In this document: in pieces, positions 25,914 to 34,410 of the stretch
Layout of the letters: every line of letters starts with the position of its first letter
Position numbering within the stretch: position 1 is the first letter of the stretch
Source of the DNA: Craurococcus roseus
Lineage (GTDB): Bacteria; Pseudomonadota; Alphaproteobacteria; Acetobacterales; Acetobacteraceae
Length of the DNA stretch: 54,429 bases
Direction of reading: 5' to 3'
Assembly (NCBI RefSeq): GCF_039523795.1
Contig: NZ_BAAAFZ010000045.1
Location: 1-54,429, forward strand
Program-made: the position numbers and the translations under genes
Notes under the pieces: model-generated
The model's database searches: none
What the model was told of the DNA's origin: nothing
Seen by the model: only the letters and a program-made list of their open reading frames with translations

Positions 25914-26458
25914 CACAGCATCCCCCGCGCCCGCAGCAGCCCGAAGGCGGCGACGCTGACGCCGTCGCGCATCGTCCCGTCGCGCAGCATGGCCTCGAAC
26001 TCGGCGATGGCGAAGGCGCGCGTGGCCATGCCCTGCTCCTCCGGGTCGCGCACGCCCTCCGCAGGGCTGAGGCCGGTCGCCAGGAACACGCGGAAGGGCT
26101 GGGTGCAGAAGCCCGCGGCGAGGAACAACTCGCCCGCCTCCACCAGGGAGGCCGCGTCGAGGCCCGTCTCCTCGCGCAGCTCGCGCCGGGCGCAGGCGGT
26201 GTGGTCGGTCTCGCCGGCCTCCATCAGCCCTTGCGGGAACTCCCACTGCCGCGCGCGGATCGGATAGCGGTACTGCTCCACCAGATGCATCCGGTCGCCG
26301 TCGCGCGCCACCACCAGCACGAAGTCGCGCTTCTCCACCACGCCGTAGAGGCCGGGCGTGCCGTCCGCGTAGGCGATGCGGTCCTCGCGCACCCGCATCC
26401 AGCGGTTCTCGTAGGCGACGCGGCTGCTGGTGGTGGTGATCTCGTAGTGCCCGGCCAT
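25913..26458 (-). CDS. Nudix hydrolase, ADP-ribose pyrophosphatase-like
   Basis: A 181-residue Nudix enzyme of the ADP-ribose/nucleotide-sugar pyrophosphatase type. N-terminal strand ENRWMRVREDRIAYADG and VEQYRYPIRARQWEFPQGLMEAGE are typical. The Nudix box from GLMEAGE to REETGL holds all expected Arg/Glu residues, but there are eight rather than seven residues between the first Glu and REL. ATG 26458 follows AGGGGGCG. Overlaps the NTF2-like gene as TGATG. Confidence 0.87.
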   Translation of the reverse strand: MAGHYEITTTSSRVAYENRWMRVREDRIAYADGTPGLYGVVEKRDFVLVVARDGDRMHLVEQYRYPIRARQWEFPQGLMEAGETDHTACARRELREETGLDAASLVEAGELFLAAGFCTQPFRVFLATGLSPAEGVRDPEEQGMATRAFAIAEFEAMLRDGTMRDGVSVAAFGLLRARGML

Positions 26459-26642
26459 CGGCGCCCCCTGCTGCGGCGCGGCAAACTGACGCCGTCGCCT
26501 CTGGCGCGCAAGCCTCGCGCGGATGCGCAACCGAGATCTCGAGTGCGCTTACCCCGCGCGTAATCGCCTGCCGCCGCGCCCTCCGGCAGCTTCCCCGGCG
26601 ATGCCGCGCGATTCCGCCCGGCGGAACACGCGGAGCGAAACC

Positions 26643-27014
26643 ATGTCGCACGATGCGCAAGCCATCGCCGACCGCTACATCGCCTGCTGGAACGAGCGCG
26701 ACGTGGAGCGCCGCCAGGCCTTGGTCGCCGCACTCTGGACGGAGGACGCCGTCTACGCGGACCCGCTGATGCGGGGCGAGGGCCACGCCGGGATCGGGGC
26801 TCTCATCGAGGGCGTGCAGGCCCGTTTCCCCGAGTTCCGCTTTGCGCCGAAGGGCCGGGCGGACGGCCACGGCGACCGCGTCCGCTTCTCCTGGTCGCTC
26901 GGCCCAGCGGGCGGCGAGGGGGTGGTGGAGGGGACGGACTTCGCGGTGGTCTCCGCCGACGGGCGCCTCCGCGACGTCACCGGCTTCCTCGACCGCGTTC
27001 CGCCGCAAGGGTGA
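26643..27014 (+). CDS. SnoaL-like NTF2-fold protein
   Basis: A 123-residue SnoaL-like protein: QAIADRYIACWNERDVERRQALVAALWTEDAVYADP is the classical helix-strand opening, then GHAGIGALIEGVQARFPEF and RVRFSWSLGPAGGEGVVEGTDF. Such folds serve as small cyclases, isomerases or ligand carriers; the substrate cannot be read. The RBS before ATG 26643 is GGAGCG. Divergent from the Nudix gene, with a 184-base shared upstream region. Confidence 0.82.
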   Translation: MSHDAQAIADRYIACWNERDVERRQALVAALWTEDAVYADPLMRGEGHAGIGALIEGVQARFPEFRFAPKGRADGHGDRVRFSWSLGPAGGEGVVEGTDFAVVSADGRLRDVTGFLDRVPPQG

Positions 27015-27075
27015 GGGCGCGGCCCGTGGCAACCCTCAGCGGCGCCGGGTATTCCATCGTGGCAGGAGAAGCGCG

Positions 27076-27759
27076 ATGGACGACGAGGACGACAAGATTC
27101 CGCTGACCGGCCGCGTCCGCGAGAAGCTGGTCGAGACCAAGCAGGAGTGGGCGCGCGAGGGCCGGTTGCTGACCGGCCAGACCGCCGACCCGTCGCGCGA
27201 CCGCCTGCCGCCCGGCCAGCGCCTCGTGCAGGATTGGCCGGTGCTCGACCTCGGCGTGCAGCCCGACATCGCCAAGGAGAAGTGGCGCCTCCGCCTGGAA
27301 GGTCTGGTGGAAGCGCCGCTCCGCCTGGACTGGGACGCCTTCATGGCGCTGCCGCAGGCGGAGGCGGTGAACGACATCCACTGCGTCACCCAATGGAGCC
27401 GCTACGACAACCGCTGGCAGGGCGTCCGCGCCTCCACCCTGCTGGACTTGGCGCGGCCAAAACCGGCCGCGCGCTTCGTCTCCTTCACGAGCTACGACGG
27501 CTACACCACCAACGTCCCGCTGGCCGAGTTCGCCCGCGAGGAGGCGCTGCTCGCCCATTCCTGGGAAGGCGCGCCGCTGACCCGCCAGCACGGCGGCCCG
27601 GTGCGCGTGGTGATCCCGCGCCTTTACTTCTGGAAGAGCCCGAAGTGGGTCACGCGGATCGAACTGCTCGGCGCCGACCGTCCCGGCTTCTGGGAGGTCC
27701 GCGGCTACCACAACGAGGCCGACCCCTGGAAGGAGGAGCGCTACTCGGACGCTCCGTAG
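27076..27759 (+). CDS. Sulfite-oxidase-like molybdopterin oxidoreductase
   Basis: A 227-residue single-domain molybdenum-cofactor enzyme of the sulfite oxidase/MsrP fold. WRLRLEGLVEAPLRLDWDAFMALPQ opens the domain, the Mo-ligand is Cys103 in NDIHCVTQWSRYDNRW, and SYDGYTTNVPL, LTRQHGGPVRVVIPRLYFWKSPKWV are the cofactor-binding hallmarks. No Tat signal is visible, so it is probably cytoplasmic, unlike MsrP. The 3' end overlaps the convergent uracil-DNA glycosylase gene by 19 bases. Confidence 0.9.
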   Translation: MDDEDDKIPLTGRVREKLVETKQEWAREGRLLTGQTADPSRDRLPPGQRLVQDWPVLDLGVQPDIAKEKWRLRLEGLVEAPLRLDWDAFMALPQAEAVNDIHCVTQWSRYDNRWQGVRASTLLDLARPKPAARFVSFTSYDGYTTNVPLAEFAREEALLAHSWEGAPLTRQHGGPVRVVIPRLYFWKSPKWVTRIELLGADRPGFWEVRGYHNEADPWKEERYSDAP

Positions 27760-28400
27760 GCGATCCGCTTCGCCTCCGCCACCACCGCCTCGAACATCTC
27801 CGGCGTGAGCAGCTTGGTGGAGGTGTTGTAGCGGCTGACGTGGTAGCTGTCGGCCAGCACCAGCCCGTCCGGCAGCGCGTAGGCCGCGCCGTGCGCGAAG
27901 CGGTGCCGGCTCACCGGAAGCCCGACCGCGCGCAGCAGCGCCCCGTGCGCCAAGGTGCCGAGCGCCAGCACGACTTTGAGCGCCGGCATCGCCGCCAACT
28001 CGGCTTGCAGGAAGCGGTTGCAGGTCCGGGTCTCGACCGGCTGCGGCAAGTTGGCCGGCGGCACGCAGCGCACCGCGTTGGTCACGCGGCAGCCGGTGAG
28101 CACAAGCCCGTCGTCTGGCCGCTCCTCGTAACCGCCTTCGGCGAGGCCTTGCTTGAGCAAGGTCGCGTAGAGCAGACGGCCCGCGTAGTCGCCGGTGAAA
28201 GGCCGCCCAGTACGGTTGGCGCCGCGCTGCCCCGGAGCCATGCCGAGCACCAGCAGCGCCGCCCCCCTCGGTCCCCAGGACGGGACCGGCGCGTTGTGCC
28301 AAGCCGGCTCCGCCGCGCGGTTGGCCTCGCGCAACGCGACCAGCCGCGGGCAGAGCGGGCAATCGCGGCCCGGATCGGTGGACTGGTCGGCGCCTGCCAT
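27741..28400 (-). CDS. Family 5 uracil-DNA glycosylase (UDGb type)
   Basis: DNA repair enzyme removing uracil and other deaminated bases. Four cysteines for an Fe-S cluster are present (Cys14 and Cys17 in CPLC, then RCVPP and TCNRFL). Motif GMAPGQRGANRTGRPF with TGDYAG fits family 5 rather than family 4, and the closing motif is SYHVSRYNTSTK. 219 residues. It lies 11 bases downstream of the NYN protein gene on the same strand. Confidence 0.9.
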   Translation of the reverse strand: MAGADQSTDPGRDCPLCPRLVALREANRAAEPAWHNAPVPSWGPRGAALLVLGMAPGQRGANRTGRPFTGDYAGRLLYATLLKQGLAEGGYEERPDDGLVLTGCRVTNAVRCVPPANLPQPVETRTCNRFLQAELAAMPALKVVLALGTLAHGALLRAVGLPVSRHRFAHGAAYALPDGLVLADSYHVSRYNTSTKLLTPEMFEAVVAEAKRIAYGASE

Positions 28401-28411
28401 CGGCGGAAGAG

Positions 28412-29086
28412 CTACTCCGGCAGGTCTATGTCCCGGAAGGGCTCAGCCGGCGTGGCGCGCGTCGAGGCGGGGGCGGCCATCGCCGCGGCGGCGGACCCTC
28501 GGGACGTGGCGAGGCGCGGGCGCGGTTCCACCTGCCGGCGGGTGATGTGCTCGGCCAAGTCCGCGAGGTCCAGGAACATGTCGGCTTGCCGGCGCAACTC
28601 GTCCGCTATCATGGCCGGCTGGGTGCGGATGGTGGACACCACCGTCACCCGGAGGCCGCGCCGTTGCAGCGACTCCACCAAGCGGCGGAGGTCGCCGTCG
28701 CCGGTGAACAGCATGACATGGTCCAGGTGCGGCGACAGGTCCAGCGCGTCCACCGCCATCTCGATGTCCACGCTGCCCTTCACCCGGCGGCGACCGGTGG
28801 CGTCCGTGAACTCCTTGGCTGGCTTGGTGACGACGGCGTAGCCGTTGTAGCCGAGCCAGTCCACGAGCGGACGGAGCGGCGAGTATTCGTCCGTTTCCAG
28901 CAGGGCGGTGTAGTAGTAGGCGCGGACCAAGTAGCCCTGCCGCCGGAGGTGGGCGAGCAGGTTCTTGTAATCCACGTCGAATCCCAAGGTGCGGGATGCG
29001 GCGTAGAGGTTGGCGCCATCGATGAAAACGCCTAGGCGTTCGGTGCGTTCTTCGGGCAAGGCCGTGGCTCTCGAAATGCGGGTCAA
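28412..29086 (-). CDS. NYN-domain (LabA/DUF88) protein
   Basis: A 224-residue PIN-like NYN protein, a family with RNase activity in several members. Acidic residues of the active site lie in VFIDGANLYAAS, RRVKGSVDIEMAVDALDL and MLFTGDGDLRRLVESLQRRG. The C-terminal 45 residues are Ala/Arg/Pro-rich and likely disordered. The start is TTG at 29086 behind GGGACGG; a later in-frame TTG near LPEERTERLGV is possible. Confidence 0.88.
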   Translation of the reverse strand: MTRISRATALPEERTERLGVFIDGANLYAASRTLGFDVDYKNLLAHLRRQGYLVRAYYYTALLETDEYSPLRPLVDWLGYNGYAVVTKPAKEFTDATGRRRVKGSVDIEMAVDALDLSPHLDHVMLFTGDGDLRRLVESLQRRGLRVTVVSTIRTQPAMIADELRRQADMFLDLADLAEHITRRQVEPRPRLATSRGSAAAAMAAPASTRATPAEPFRDIDLPE

Positions 29087-29118
29087 AGCGTCCGTCCCAC
29101 GCAGGATAGAACAATCAT

Positions 29119-29124
29119 TATAAT
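29119..29124 (+). promoter_or_regulatory. TATAAT -10 box between NYN gene and folK
   Basis: ATTATAAT (29117-29124) is its own reverse complement, so a consensus -10 exists in both directions within an AT-rich spot of the divergent gap. No good -35 was found on either strand. For folK it would place the transcript start near 29131, only about 8 bases before the ATG at 29139. Confidence 0.4.
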
Positions 29125-29138
29125 ACGCGAGCGAAAAA

Positions 29139-29656
29139 ATGCGGCTATCGTTGCGATCGGTTCGAACCTAGCCGCCGCCGACGGTTCCAGCCCGCTCCAG
29201 ACCTGCCAGAGTGCCGTCGCGGCCCTCGCTCGGTTGCCGGGCTGGAGGCTGGCGATGCGCTCGCGTTGGTACCGGACGCTTCCCGAGCCTCCCCTGCCGG
29301 GTGCGCCGCCGTTCGTCAATGGCGTCGCGCTTTTGGAACACGAGGGGGGCGGTGGCGATGCCGATCCGGCGCGACTCCTGGCTGCGCTGCACGCCTTGGA
29401 GGACGCCGCAGGCCGGGCGCGTCCCTTCCCGAACGCGCCCCGGACCCTGGACCTCGATCTCATCGCCATGGACGGTCTTCAGCGCGAGGCGCCTCCCCCG
29501 ATCTTGCCGCACCCGCGCGCCCACCTGCGCCGCTTCGTGTTGCAGCCATTGGCCGATATCTGGCCCGGCTGGCGGCATCCAGTCCTCGGACGCACCGTCG
29601 AAGATCTGCTGGCCGACCTGCCGGATTCGAACCTCCCGAAACCGATCCCGGGGTGA
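29139..29656 (+). CDS. folK: HPPK (folate biosynthesis) with disrupted start
   Basis: Hydroxymethyldihydropterin pyrophosphokinase. The reading starting at 29141 gives AAIVAIGSNLAAADGSS, SAVAALARLPGWRLAMRSRWYRT, GAPPFVNGVALLEH and the signature PRTLDLDLIAMDGL, so it is clearly folK. However, the only nearby ATG (29139) is out of frame: ATGCGGCTA would be in frame if one G were added (ATGGCGGCTA). In frame there is otherwise only ATT or ATA upstream, or a TTG at 29234 that would remove the essential GSNL region. Either a one-base deletion, an assembly error or a rare start codon. Upstream of rpoZ. Confidence 0.82.
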
Positions 29657-29783
29657 GATGGCATCCCTCCGGCCATGCTGCGGTGCGGCCGAACGCCTTG
29701 CGTGACCGCCGGGCGATGGCTATCTCCTTGGTTTCCCGCCATTGGCGCGACTCCCAACGCGCCCCAGTTCTTGCGAGGTCCCC

Positions 29784-30185
29784 ATGGCGCGCGTGACGGT
29801 TGAAGATTGTATCGTCCAAATTCCGAATAGATTCGAGCTGGTCCTGCTCGCGGCGCAACGCGCCCGCAACATCGGCCGCGGCGAAGAGATGACCGTCGAC
29901 CGGGACAACGACAAGAACCCGGTGGTCGCGCTCCGCGAAATCGCGGAGACCACCATCGACCTCGCCGCCGTCGAGGCCGACCTCATCAAATCGCTCCAGC
30001 GCGCCCCCGAGCCGGAGCCGGCGGAGGAGGAGGTGCTCGACCTCATCGCCACCGACGAGAACATTTTCGGCGTCATGGACGTCAGCGACGAGCTGCCCGC
30101 CGAGGCGGCGGCCGAGGACTTGTCGCCCGACGACATCGAGGCCGCGATCGCGGCCGAACTCGGCGGCGGCGCGGGCCGCCGCTGA
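29784..30185 (+). CDS. rpoZ: RNA polymerase omega subunit
   Basis: Small RNA polymerase subunit that chaperones beta-prime and forms part of a ppGpp site in proteobacteria. The 133 residues begin MARVTVEDCIVQIPNRFELVLLAA, with NIGRGEEMTVDRDNDKNPVVALREIAE, the family core. The C-terminal half is long and acidic (EPEPAEEE...DELPAEAA), common in alphaproteobacteria. The rsh gene starts 10 bases later, the conserved rpoZ-spoT pairing. Confidence 0.95.
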   Translation: MARVTVEDCIVQIPNRFELVLLAAQRARNIGRGEEMTVDRDNDKNPVVALREIAETTIDLAAVEADLIKSLQRAPEPEPAEEEVLDLIATDENIFGVMDVSDELPAEAAAEDLSPDDIEAAIAAELGGGAGRR

Positions 30186-30195
30186 GGGGGAAGCA

Positions 30196-32511
30196 TTGAC
30201 CGCGCACGGCACCGGGGGGATTTCGGCCCCGTTGCCGCGCGCGCCCGAAGGCACGGCATCCGCCCCGTCCGTCGCGCAAGCGCCGCCGACCGGTGTCGCC
30301 GAGGCGGCCGACCTCGCGGCGCGGGTCATCGCCTACGACCCTCGTGCCGACGCCGCGCTGATCGAGCGGGCCGGCCTCCTCGCCGCCGAAGCCCACGCAG
30401 GGCAGGCGCGCGACAACGGCGACCCGTACATCACCCACCCGCTCGCGGTCGCCGGCATACTCGCCGGCTTCCGGCTCGACACCGCCACCATCGCGACCGC
30501 CCTGCTGCACGATGTGGCGGAGGACACGGCGGTCGGGCTCAAGGAGATCGGCCGCCAGTTCGGCGCGGAGGTGGCGCGTCTGGTGGACGGCGTCACCAAG
30601 CTGACGCGCATCGAGCTGCAGAGCGAGCGCACCAAGCAGGCGGAGAACCTCCGCAAGCTGGTGCTGGCGATGAGCGAGGACATCCGCGTCTTGCTCGTCA
30701 AGCTCGCCGACCGGCTGCACAACATGCGGACGCTCCACTTCGTCCCGCAGCCGGAGCGCCGCCGCAGGACGGCGCGCGAAACGCTGGAGTTGTTCGCGCC
30801 GCTGGCCGAGCGCATCGGCATGGACGCGCTGAAGACCGAGCTGGAGACGCTCGCCTTCCAGGAGCTGCACCCCGAGGCGCGGCAGACCATCGCCGCGCGC
30901 CTCGCCTTCCTGCGCGGGCAGGGCGCGGACCTGATCCGCGACATCGAGCGCGACCTGCGGCGCGTGCTGGCCGCGCACGACGTGCCGGTGCTCGACGTGG
31001 TGGGGCGGGAGAAGGCGCCCTACTCGATCTGGCTCAAGATGCAGAAGAAGAACGTGGGGTTCGAGGCGCTCTCGGACGTCATGGCCTTCCGTGTCGTCGT
31101 CGAGGACCGGGCGCAGTGCTACGCGGCGCTCGGCGCCATCCATGACGCCTACCGAGTGGTCCCCGGGCGCTTCAAGGACTATATCTCCACGCCGAAATCG
31201 AACGGCTACCAGTCCCTCCACACCGGCGTCACGGTGCCGGAGCGGCGCAACGCCAAGATCGAGGTACAGATTCGCACCCGCGCGATGCACGAGGTGGCGG
31301 AGTACGGCGTCGCCGCCCATTGGATCTACAAGCAGGTCGGCGGCGACGAGAAGGCGCCGCGGCGCTACCCTTGGGTGCGCGCGCTGCTCGACATCCTGGA
31401 GAACGCCGAAGGGCCGCAGGACTTCCTGGACCACACCAAGCTCGAACTGCACCGCGAGCTGGTGTTCTGCTTCTCGCCCAAGGGCGACCTGATCGAACTG
31501 CCGCGCGGGGCGACGCCGGTGGACTTCGCCTACCAGGTCCACAGCCAGGTCGGCGATAGTTGCGTCGGCGCCAAGGTGAACGGGAAGATCGTCCCGCTGC
31601 GCCACCACCTGGAGAACGGTGACCAGGTCGAGATCATCACCGCCCGCGGCGGCTCGCCCAACCCGGCCTGGGAGCGCTTCGTCGTCACCGGCAAGGCGCG
31701 GGCGCGCATCCGGCGCTTCGTCCACGCCCGGCAACGGGAAGAGCACGCGCAGAACGGCCGCTCCGCCATCGTCAAGGCCGCGCGGCAGGAAGGGCTCGAC
31801 ATCTCGGAGAAGCTGCTCGAAGGCGCGCTCAAGGCGTTGAAGCAGCCCGGGCTGGAGGAATTGTACGTCGCGGTCGGCTCCGGCGCGCTGACGCCGCGCG
31901 AGGTGGTCCACGCCGCCGTGCCGGAACTGCGGAGCCCGCCGCGCATCAACGACACGTCGCCGCTGGCCCGGCCGCGCGGGCGGATCGGCGCTGGGCCGCT
32001 GCTGGGGCGGGCGGCGGAGCGGCCCGGGGCGGCGACGGCACGGGGCGGTCCGACGCCGGGGCCGGGCGGGCTGCCCATCACCGGACTCGTCAGCGGCATG
32101 CCCTACCACTTCGCCGGGTGCTGCCACCCGCTGCCGGGCGAGCGCATCATCGGCATCGTGACCACGGGCAAGGGCGTGACGGTCCACGCGGCGGATTGCC
32201 ACAGCCTGGAAGCCTTCTCGCAGACGCCGGAACGCTTCCTCGACGTGGATTGGGACGAGACCGCGGCCGGCGCGCGCACCGGCCGCGTGCTGGTGGAAAC
32301 GCGCAGCCGGCCCTCCGCGCTCTCCGCCCTCACCGACGCGGTTGCGAAGCAGGACGGCGTGGTGACGGGGTTGAAGGTGCTGCACCGCGACGAAGACAGC
32401 TGCGAGGTGGCGCTCGACATCGAGGTGGCGGACCTGCGGCACCTGGAGCGCATCATGGCGACGCTCCGGGCGCCGGTGGAGAACCTGCGGGTGGAGCGGG
32501 CGCGCGGATGA
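30196..32511 (+). CDS. rsh: Bifunctional (p)ppGpp synthetase/hydrolase
   Basis: Long RelA/SpoT homologue that makes and degrades (p)ppGpp in starvation. In 771 residues: HD hydrolase (about 60-210, His105-Asp106 in LLHDVAED); synthetase (about 265-390, FKDYISTPKSNGYQSLHT); TGS (about 425-485, VFCFSPKGDLIELPRGATPV); a helical region with a zinc-finger-like AGCCHPLPGE; and a C-terminal ACT domain. Both catalytic halves look intact. Start TTG at 30196 behind AGGGGGAAG. Its TGA overlaps acpS (ATGA). Confidence 0.96.
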   Translation: MTAHGTGGISAPLPRAPEGTASAPSVAQAPPTGVAEAADLAARVIAYDPRADAALIERAGLLAAEAHAGQARDNGDPYITHPLAVAGILAGFRLDTATIATALLHDVAEDTAVGLKEIGRQFGAEVARLVDGVTKLTRIELQSERTKQAENLRKLVLAMSEDIRVLLVKLADRLHNMRTLHFVPQPERRRRTARETLELFAPLAERIGMDALKTELETLAFQELHPEARQTIAARLAFLRGQGADLIRDIERDLRRVLAAHDVPVLDVVGREKAPYSIWLKMQKKNVGFEALSDVMAFRVVVEDRAQCYAALGAIHDAYRVVPGRFKDYISTPKSNGYQSLHTGVTVPERRNAKIEVQIRTRAMHEVAEYGVAAHWIYKQVGGDEKAPRRYPWVRALLDILENAEGPQDFLDHTKLELHRELVFCFSPKGDLIELPRGATPVDFAYQVHSQVGDSCVGAKVNGKIVPLRHHLENGDQVEIITARGGSPNPAWERFVVTGKARARIRRFVHARQREEHAQNGRSAIVKAARQEGLDISEKLLEGALKALKQPGLEELYVAVGSGALTPREVVHAAVPELRSPPRINDTSPLARPRGRIGAGPLLGRAAERPGAATARGGPTPGPGGLPITGLVSGMPYHFAGCCHPLPGERIIGIVTTGKGVTVHAADCHSLEAFSQTPERFLDVDWDETAAGARTGRVLVETRSRPSALSALTDAVAKQDGVVTGLKVLHRDEDSCEVALDIEVADLRHLERIMATLRAPVENLRVERARG

Positions 32512-32975
32512 TCCTCGGCATCGGCAACGACACCGTGGACATCCGCCGGATCGAGCGCACCCTGGAGCGGCACGGCGAGCGCTTCGTCGAGCGGGTGTTC
32601 ACGCCCGTCGAGCGCGCCAAGGCGGAGCGGCGCACGGAGCGCGTCCGCGCTTCCACCTACGCCAAGCGCTTCGCCGCCAAGGAAGCGGCGTCCAAGGCGC
32701 TCGGCACCGGCTTCCGCGACGGCGTGTTCTTCCGCGACCTGGGCGTGGTCAACCTCCGCAGCGGCCAGCCGACACTGAAGCTGACGGGTGGCGCCGCGGA
32801 ACGCTTGGCCGCCATCACACCACCAGGCCACACGGCGCAGGTGGCGCTGACCATGACGGACGAGTACCCTTACGCGAACGCGGTGGTGGTCATCTCCGCG
32901 GTGCCGGCGGCGCCGCTGCCGGAGCGCGGACCGCCAGGCGGATCGCCCGCCTTCGGCGAAGGGAGCAGCGCGTGA
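32508..32975 (+). CDS. acpS: Holo-[acyl-carrier-protein] synthase
   Basis: Transfers phosphopantetheine from CoA to acyl carrier protein. ILGIGNDTVDIRRIERTLERHG carries the magnesium-binding Asp, and YAKRFAAKEAASKALGTGF the catalytic Glu. Its 155 residues exceed the usual 120-135 because of a C-terminal Pro/Gly/Ser-rich tail. The ATG overlaps the rsh stop (ATGA); the next gene's GTG overlaps its own stop (GTGA). Confidence 0.94.
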   Translation: MILGIGNDTVDIRRIERTLERHGERFVERVFTPVERAKAERRTERVRASTYAKRFAAKEAASKALGTGFRDGVFFRDLGVVNLRSGQPTLKLTGGAAERLAAITPPGHTAQVALTMTDEYPYANAVVVISAVPAAPLPERGPPGGSPAFGEGSSA

Positions 32976-33712
32976 ACAAGCTCGACATGGAAGGGCGCGT
33001 CGCGGTCGTGACGGGCGGCGCGCGGGGCATCGGCTTGGCGATAGCCGAGCGCGCGGCGGCGAGCGGCGCGCGCGTGGCGGTCTGGGACATGGACGGGGCG
33101 GAGGCGCGGAAGGTCGCCGAACGCCTCCGCGGGCACGCCGCACGGGTGGACGTGGCGGACGAGGCGGCGATCGCGGAAGCGCTCGCCGGGACGGAGGCGG
33201 CGCTCGGCCCGGTGGGCATCCTGTTCGCCAACGCCGGCATCACCGGGCCGAACGCGCCGGTGGAGGAGTACCCGGTCGAGGCTTGGCGCCGCGTGATCGA
33301 GGTGGACCTGACCGGCGTGTTCCTGTGCTGCCGCGCCGTGGTGCCCGGTATGCGCGCGCGGGACTACGGCCGCATCGTCAACATCGCTTCCATCGCGGGC
33401 AAGGAGGGCAACCCGAACGCCGCCGCCTATTCCGCCGCCAAGGCGGGCGTCATCGGCTTCACCAAGTCGCTCGGCAAGGAGTTGGCCGCGACGCGGGTGC
33501 GGGTGAACTGCGTGACGCCAGCCGCGGCCGCGACGGACATCTTCAAGCAGATGACCGAGGCGCAGATCGCCTACATGCTCTCCAAAATCCCCGCCGGGCG
33601 CTTCGCCGAGGTGGAGGAGATCGCGGCGCTGGCCTGCTGGCTCGGCACGGAGGAGTGCAGCTTCTCCACCGGCGGCGTGTTCGACGTGAGCGGCGGCCGG
33701 GCGACCTATTGA
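32972..33712 (+). CDS. Short-chain dehydrogenase/reductase
   Basis: A 246-residue classical SDR. NAD(P)-binding VTGGARGIG (13-21), LFANAGITG, and catalytic Ser140, Tyr153 and Lys157 (NIASIAGKEG...AAAYSAAKAG) are all present; an acidic residue after the second strand (VAVWDMDGAE) suggests NAD preference. The sequence resembles 3-oxoacyl-ACP reductase or sugar/alcohol dehydrogenases; substrate not assignable. It follows acpS with a GTGA overlap. Confidence 0.9.
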   Translation: MNKLDMEGRVAVVTGGARGIGLAIAERAAASGARVAVWDMDGAEARKVAERLRGHAARVDVADEAAIAEALAGTEAALGPVGILFANAGITGPNAPVEEYPVEAWRRVIEVDLTGVFLCCRAVVPGMRARDYGRIVNIASIAGKEGNPNAAAYSAAKAGVIGFTKSLGKELAATRVRVNCVTPAAAATDIFKQMTEAQIAYMLSKIPAGRFAEVEEIAALACWLGTEECSFSTGGVFDVSGGRATY

Positions 33713-34410
33713 GCGACGCGCCGCTCGCGCAGGATCGCCAACGCGCGGCGGAAGGCGTCGGCCATCCGGTCGGCCGACACCGCGCCGGAGAACAGCACGT
33801 GGCCGGCCAGCGCGAAGCTCGGCACACCAGGGATGCCGAGGCGGCGGAAACCGGCGTCCTCCTCGCGCACTTCCGTCGCGCCTTCACCAGACGCGAGGAA
33901 GGCCGCGGCGCCGTCCAGGCCGGCCTCCGCCGCGGCCCCGGCCAGCACCGCAGGGTCGCCGATATCGCGGCCGTCGTGGAAGTAGGCGCGGAACAGGGCC
34001 TCCACAACGGCGCCCTGTCTCGCCGGGCCGCCGACCGCGCCGGCATGGCGGACCAAGCGGTGCGCTTCCATCGTGTTCGGCGTGCGGCGTTGGCGGTCGA
34101 AGCGGAACTCAAGACCCACCGCGGCGCCGGCCGCCGCGACCTGCGCGTCCAACTCCCGCGACCGTTCGAGGCTGCCGAATTTCGCGGCGCGGTAGGCGGC
34201 GCGATCCAGGCCTTCGGGCGGCATGTCGGGGTTGAGCTGGAACGAACGCCAATGCACCTCGAACCGCTCGCCACCGTCCGCGAGACGAGCCAACGCGCCC
34301 TCCAGGTGCCGCTTGCCGATCCAGCACCACGGGCAGACGGCGTCGGACACCACGTCGATGCGCGACAGAGCGCCGGCGGCAGGGCGGGTGGTCGCTTCGG
34401 CCATCGTCAT
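33706..34410 (-). CDS. DsbA/FrnE-like thiol oxidoreductase
   Basis: A 234-residue cytoplasmic DsbA-family (FrnE/2-hydroxychromene isomerase type) protein. IDVVSDAVCPWCWIGKRHLEGAL holds the CPWC site (Cys26-Cys29), followed by the helical insert, a PNTMEAHRLVRHA segment and the cis-Pro loop GIPGVPSFALAGHVLFSGA. ATG 34410 has AAAGGAG upstream. It overlaps the upstream GST gene as ATGA and the convergent SDR by 7 bases. Confidence 0.92.
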   Translation of the reverse strand: MTMAEATTRPAAGALSRIDVVSDAVCPWCWIGKRHLEGALARLADGGERFEVHWRSFQLNPDMPPEGLDRAAYRAAKFGSLERSRELDAQVAAAGAAVGLEFRFDRQRRTPNTMEAHRLVRHAGAVGGPARQGAVVEALFRAYFHDGRDIGDPAVLAGAAAEAGLDGAAAFLASGEGATEVREEDAGFRRLGIPGVPSFALAGHVLFSGAVSADRMADAFRRALAILRERRVAQ

